Origin: Agrobacterium arsenijevicii | GTDB lineage: Bacteria > Pseudomonadota > Alphaproteobacteria > Rhizobiales > Rhizobiaceae | NCBI GenBank assembly: GCA_000949895.1 | Contig: JWIT01000014.1 | Location: 1-64,000, forward strand | Direction of reading: 5' to 3' | Length of the DNA: 64,000 nt | Shown here: positions 60,995-64,000 of the stretch, in pieces | Layout of the letters: each line of letters begins with the position of its first letter | Numbering within the stretch: position 1 is the first letter of the stretch | The notes under the pieces: model-generated | The model's database searches: none | What the model was told of the DNA's origin: nothing | What the model saw: only the letters and a program-made list of their open reading frames with translations | Program-made: the position numbers and the translations under genes

Positions 60995-62608
60995 ATGAAG
61001 CTGCCTCCAAACGTTTCCGCTGCTGAATTCTCGTCCGCTATCGACAAGTTCCGCAATATCATTGGTTCTGATCGCGTTTACGTCAGCGACGAAGATGTGG
61101 CGCTTTATCGCGATGCGTATTCGCCACTGTGGGGAGAGGCCGATGAACTGGTTGCCTCCGCTGCGCTTGCTCCCATCACGGTTGAAGAAGTTCAGGCAAT
61201 CGTCCGCGTGGCGAACGAACACAAGATCCCACTCTACCCCATCTCGACTGGGAAAAACCTGGGATATGGCGGCTCAGCACCAAATCTATCCGGCAGTGTG
61301 ATCATAGACATGGTGCGGATGAACAAGGTTATCGAGGTCGATGACAGGAGAAACTATTGTATCGTCGAGCCAGGCGTCACCTATTTCGACCTCTATAACT
61401 ACACAATGGCAAACGACAAGAAAGTCATCGTCGATGTGCCCGACCCTGGTTGGGGCAGCGTTGTGGGCAATGCACTTGACCATGGCGTCGGCTACATGAT
61501 GCCGACTTATCGCGACCATTGGAACGCACACTGTTTCATGGAAGTGGTTCTGCCGAACGGGGAGATCATGCGTACCGGCATGGGCGCCGCCAAAGGTACA
61601 GAGACCTGGGGTGAGTATCGGTATGGATTCGGCCCTATTGTCGACGGCCTTTTCGCTCAGGGCAATTTTGGCATCGTGACGAAGATGGGCTTCTGGATGA
61701 TGCCTCAACCCCAGCATTTCGGTTCGGCCATCGTCAGCGTACCCCGATACGAAGACATCATCCCTCTCGTTGACGAGGCAAACTATCTAGAAGATCTAGG
61801 CATTATCGGGCACCCCAGATACGGAAGCCCGCTGCAGCCGGAGCCCAATGGCATCGACCCGGAACTGTTGCGCCTTCATGCAATGCCCGGCGGAGGGGAG
61901 GTCAGTGACTATCAGAAATACGTCAACGATCGTGGTTTGGACTACTGGAACCTCACGATGTTTTTCTATGGCTCGAAGGCAGGCGTCGAAGCCAACTTCG
62001 AATTCGCGAGAGAGCGGTTTGCCAGGATCACTGGCGCAAAGCTGAAAATCACCGAATCCTTCCAATTTCCGCTGAGCGCCGAGGACAAGGAAAAGGCCAA
62101 GTGGGTCGTCTCACTTGGAATCCCGACGATGGAGCGCTTTGCACTCGGCACCCGCTCCGACCTCATGCCAAAGCCCTCTGATGGACACATCTGGTTTTCG
62201 CCGGTCATTCCTCGATCTGGCGAAGGTATCATTCATGCGCATCAAGTCTTCGGCGAAGCGTTTAAGAAGATGGGCATCCCCTCTCCTATTGGCCCATTCA
62301 CGACGCCGCGCACATGGATCTATCGAGCGTTTGTCTTTGTCATGAGCTTTTCGGTTTACCGAACCGACCCGGAGGCCAACAAGAAAGTCGTGGAGACCTT
62401 TCGGAAACTCATCGACATCGCGGCCGAGCACGGTTGGAACGAATATCGCACGGCACCACCGTTCCAGGACCAGGTTGCCCGCACATACTCGTTCAACGAT
62501 AACGCGCTTCTTCGTTTCCAGGAGCTGTTGAAGGACGCAGCAGATCCGAACGGCATCATTGCGCCGGGTCGTGGGGGCGTTTGGCCTCGCGGCATGCGCC
62601 GCGTGTGA
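60995..62608 (+). CDS. 4-alkylphenol oxidoreductase flavoprotein (p-cresol methylhydroxylase / vanillyl-alcohol oxidase family)
   Basis: A 537-residue FAD enzyme of the VAO/PCMH family: PP-loop FAD domain with LYPISTGKNLGYGGSAPNLS, IIDMVRMNKVIEVDDRRNYC and VVGNALDHGVGYMMPTYRDH, followed by the cap domain and the C-terminal NDNALLRFQELLKDAADPNG IIAPGRGG. Such enzymes oxidise 4-substituted phenols at the benzylic carbon (p-cresol, eugenol, 4-alkylphenols), and the PCMH type delivers electrons to a c-type cytochrome. Cytochrome genes follow at 63178 and 63635, so this is a flavocytochrome system. No export signal is seen; PCMH flavoproteins are folded before export with partners. Phloretate (4-hydroxyphenylpropionate) is a context-based guess. 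Confidence 0.88.
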   Translation: MKLPPNVSAAEFSSAIDKFRNIIGSDRVYVSDEDVALYRDAYSPLWGEADELVASAALAPITVEEVQAIVRVANEHKIPLYPISTGKNLGYGGSAPNLSGSVIIDMVRMNKVIEVDDRRNYCIVEPGVTYFDLYNYTMANDKKVIVDVPDPGWGSVVGNALDHGVGYMMPTYRDHWNAHCFMEVVLPNGEIMRTGMGAAKGTETWGEYRYGFGPIVDGLFAQGNFGIVTKMGFWMMPQPQHFGSAIVSVPRYEDIIPLVDEANYLEDLGIIGHPRYGSPLQPEPNGIDPELLRLHAMPGGGEVSDYQKYVNDRGLDYWNLTMFFYGSKAGVEANFEFARERFARITGAKLKITESFQFPLSAEDKEKAKWVVSLGIPTMERFALGTRSDLMPKPSDGHIWFSPVIPRSGEGIIHAHQVFGEAFKKMGIPSPIGPFTTPRTWIYRAFVFVMSFSVYRTDPEANKKVVETFRKLIDIAAEHGWNEYRTAPPFQDQVARTYSFNDNALLRFQELLKDAADPNGIIAPGRGGVWPRGMRRV

Positions 62609-62622
62609 CAGGACGTAATTAC

Positions 62623-63162
62623 ATGGAAAAGTTTGCCCTTATGCATCGGCGTGGCTTTATCCGCGCAGCTCTTACAGGTGTCGCCGTGGCAGTGGCTGGC
62701 GATGGGATTGCATCCCAGGCGACCGGCCGTCCAACTGCAGGCAGCTCCGCGAAACTTCTTGTTTTTGACTCACGATTTCCCGCGGCACGGCTGTTTGCGG
62801 CCCACATGACCGATCGGGTCGGAGAAACGCGAGCAATCCAAGGTGATGTCACCGACGTCTGGAACGGCTCGATACGCATCTCCATCGCAAAGGGCCCAGT
62901 CCTCATTGGCGGGGTGACCACGCCAGCCAGCTTGTTCTGCCTTGAGCAGTTGGTCTCTCGGTACCGTATGACCCTGGATTTGCGAACCGATTTCAATAGC
63001 CCGTCGAGACACGACCTAGCAGCTATCGAGAGTGCCTTCACGGGGAGAAACCAGCGATCCATGCTTGCGCAGTCGCGTCATCATCTCACTGACGGACAAG
63101 CTCTCGTCGCATGGGTCCTGCGACCCACGGCGGCCGCGCAGAATTCCATGTCGTCGACATGA
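62623..63162 (+). CDS. Tat-type exported protein of unknown function in the flavocytochrome operon
   Basis: About 180 residues starting with MEKFALMHRRGFIRAALTGV, a twin-arginine signal with probable cleavage near SQA or AGS. The mature part (SSAKLLVFDSRFPAARLFAA, TRAIQGDVTDVWNGSIRISI, LIGGVTTPASLFCLEQLVSR) has a Rossmann-like alternation and two short hydrophobic strands, but no family I can name. It lies between the flavoprotein and cytochrome genes with 14- and 15-bp gaps, so it may be a chaperone or maturation factor that carries the flavoprotein to the periplasm. Confidence 0.8.
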   Translation: MEKFALMHRRGFIRAALTGVAVAVAGDGIASQATGRPTAGSSAKLLVFDSRFPAARLFAAHMTDRVGETRAIQGDVTDVWNGSIRISIAKGPVLIGGVTTPASLFCLEQLVSRYRMTLDLRTDFNSPSRHDLAAIESAFTGRNQRSMLAQSRHHLTDGQALVAWVLRPTAAAQNSMSST

Positions 63163-63177
63163 CGCCCGGAGATTTCC

Positions 63178-63621
63178 ATGAACATTAGAATTCATCTCCA
63201 GATCGTTGGGGTAGCCTTGCTATCAGGTCTTGCCTTTGCAAATAGCGCACCAGCTCAGGAAAGTGCGGCAAAGGCAGAGGGGCCATTCCAGATCGCCCCT
63301 TACTCAAGTCTCGCTGACATTGATCACGCCACAACGAAGCTTGAAAAGGGGCAGCATCTTTTTGACTACTACTGCAGCTCCTGCCACGGCGTAGGCCATG
63401 ATCACCCGGCGACGCTCGCACTGAATAAACGATATGGTGACGAGAAGCCGGGGGCCTTGATGCTCCGAAAGGACATCCCGCCGAACCTTACAAAATATTA
63501 CGTGAGGACGGGGGCCTCTGTGATGCCGTTCTTCAGGAAGGCGGAAATCAACGACACCGATCTCGATGCAATCGCTACTTACCTCGCTAGAGGGATCGCG
63601 CCCCCGGTCGGCGACCATTGA
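63178..63621 (+). CDS. Small c-type cytochrome, probable flavoprotein partner
   Basis: A 147-residue exported monohaem cytochrome c. The signal peptide MNIRIHLQIVGVALLSGLAF ends near APA-QES. The haem motif is CSSCH in LFDYYCSSCHGVGHDHPATL; the distal Met is probably in GASVMPFFRKAEI. The pattern resembles the cytochrome subunit of p-cresol methylhydroxylase. It should take electrons from the flavoprotein encoded upstream. Confidence 0.87.
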   Translation: MNIRIHLQIVGVALLSGLAFANSAPAQESAAKAEGPFQIAPYSSLADIDHATTKLEKGQHLFDYYCSSCHGVGHDHPATLALNKRYGDEKPGALMLRKDIPPNLTKYYVRTGASVMPFFRKAEINDTDLDAIATYLARGIAPPVGDH

Positions 63622-63634
63622 TGAGGATCAATCA

Positions 63635-64000
63635 ATGACTTCCTTACCGAAAACGAAGATGAAGTGGCTCGCAGGCGGTGTCGCGGCCGTGGTTGCGCTG
63701 GGTTGCGTAGGTGTTGTCGCCGGCTATGGTGTGGCGAATGTCATTTACCATTTTCAGACAAGTTCGGAGATGGAAAACCTTCCCGCTCCCACATCCGAGC
63801 GTATCGCGCACGGCGAGTATCTGGCGCGTGTCGGAGACTGCGTTGCTTGCCACACCGCTTCCGGCGGCAGGCCATTCTCAGGCGGACTCCCGCTCGACAC
63901 CGGGTTTGGTGTCGTTCTTTCGAGCAACATCACGCCAGACAAAGATACCGGCATAGGTGGCTGGTCGATGAAGCAGTTCTTCCTTGCAATGCGGCACGGC
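63635..64000 (+). CDS. Multihaem cytochrome c subunit, partial (runs off the window)
   Basis: The frame opens at ATG 63635 after GAGG and is still open at the last base (122 codons). It has an N-terminal membrane anchor (LAGGVAAVVALGCVGVVAGYG) and a first haem site CVACH in YLARVGDCVACHTASGGRPF, followed by LSSNITPDKDTGIGGWSMKQ. This is the pattern of the membrane-bound three-haem cytochrome of alcohol/gluconate/sorbitol dehydrogenases. It would pass electrons from the small cytochrome to the quinone pool or oxidase. Confidence 0.85.
   Translation, partial: MTSLPKTKMKWLAGGVAAVVALGCVGVVAGYGVANVIYHFQTSSEMENLPAPTSERIAHGEYLARVGDCVACHTASGGRPFSGGLPLDTGFGVVLSSNITPDKDTGIGGWSMKQFFLAMRHG

Overview
The window reads as accessory catabolic DNA from a Rhizobiaceae-type alphaproteobacterium (Rhizobium/Agrobacterium-like). 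The grounds are a RopB/Omp25-like porin, RbsABC-type and Liv-type ABC transporters in several copies, a ribitol/galactitol dehydrogenase-tagatose kinase-KbaZ polyol cluster of the kind known from Agrobacterium, a GC-rich composition and IS5/IS701-type insertion sequences. No rRNA, tRNA, CRISPR array or replication origin was seen. Scars are frequent: ArsR, MFS, FAD-monooxygenase, ornithine-cyclodeaminase, SDR and D-lactate dehydrogenase fragments, plus three insertion sequences.

Layout. (1) 1-4.5 kb: mostly non-coding or decayed DNA, a porin gene and an IS5-type element. (2) 4.5-18.4 kb: a polyol/ketohexose locus. Two paralogous sugar ABC transporters flank two SDR polyol dehydrogenases, a KbaZ/GatZ-like protein, a PfkB kinase, a ROK repressor and a tagatose/psicose 3-epimerase-like enzyme; two similar xylO-like sites suggest common ROK control. 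(3) 18.8-22.3 kb: a composite LuxR/XRE/LysR regulator and a rearrangement zone. (4) 22.3-38.6 kb: a minus-strand catabolic block. It encodes a cyclase-family metal hydrolase, cupin, SDR, 3-hydroxyacyl-CoA-dehydrogenase-like enzyme, two Liv-type binding proteins around a PhlG/phloretin-hydrolase-like protein, LivGFHM, an MFS permease, a BKACE (beta-keto acid cleavage) enzyme, IclR regulator, acetoacetyl-CoA synthetase and thiolase. These families match, step for step, the reductive phloroglucinol route (reductase, dihydrophloroglucinol cyclohydrolase, 3-hydroxy-5-oxohexanoate dehydrogenase, triacetate acetoacetate-lyase) and its drain to acetyl-CoA. (5) 39.0-45.3 kb: a uronate/deoxysugar-acid island (UxuA, GntR, SDRs, lyxose-isomerase-like, FAH family) holding a truncated D-lactate dehydrogenase. 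(6) 45.3-57.6 kb: TetR/MFS efflux pair, a LysR regulator, a Tat-exported second PhlG-like hydrolase, secreted GH1 and GH3 beta-glucosidases, an HxlR/quinone-oxidoreductase pair and a membrane PQQ glucose dehydrogenase. (7) 57.6-64 kb: TetR, two abutting insertion sequences, then a 4-alkylphenol (p-cresol methylhydroxylase/vanillyl-alcohol oxidase type) flavoprotein operon with c-type cytochromes running off the end.

Main inference: regions 4, 6 and 7 could form one system for a plant phenolic glucoside such as phlorizin. Periplasmic beta-glucosidases would release glucose (oxidised by the PQQ dehydrogenase) and phloretin, PhlG-like hydrolases would split phloretin into phloroglucinol and phloretate, region 4 would take phloroglucinol to acetyl-CoA, and the flavocytochrome operon could attack the 4-alkylphenol half. 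A shared promoter motif, TACGGTACA-N3-GTATCA, lies upstream of both the cyclase gene (38642-38659) and the flavoprotein gene (60848-60865), 22 kb apart. The substrate is inferred from gene families and context, not shown.
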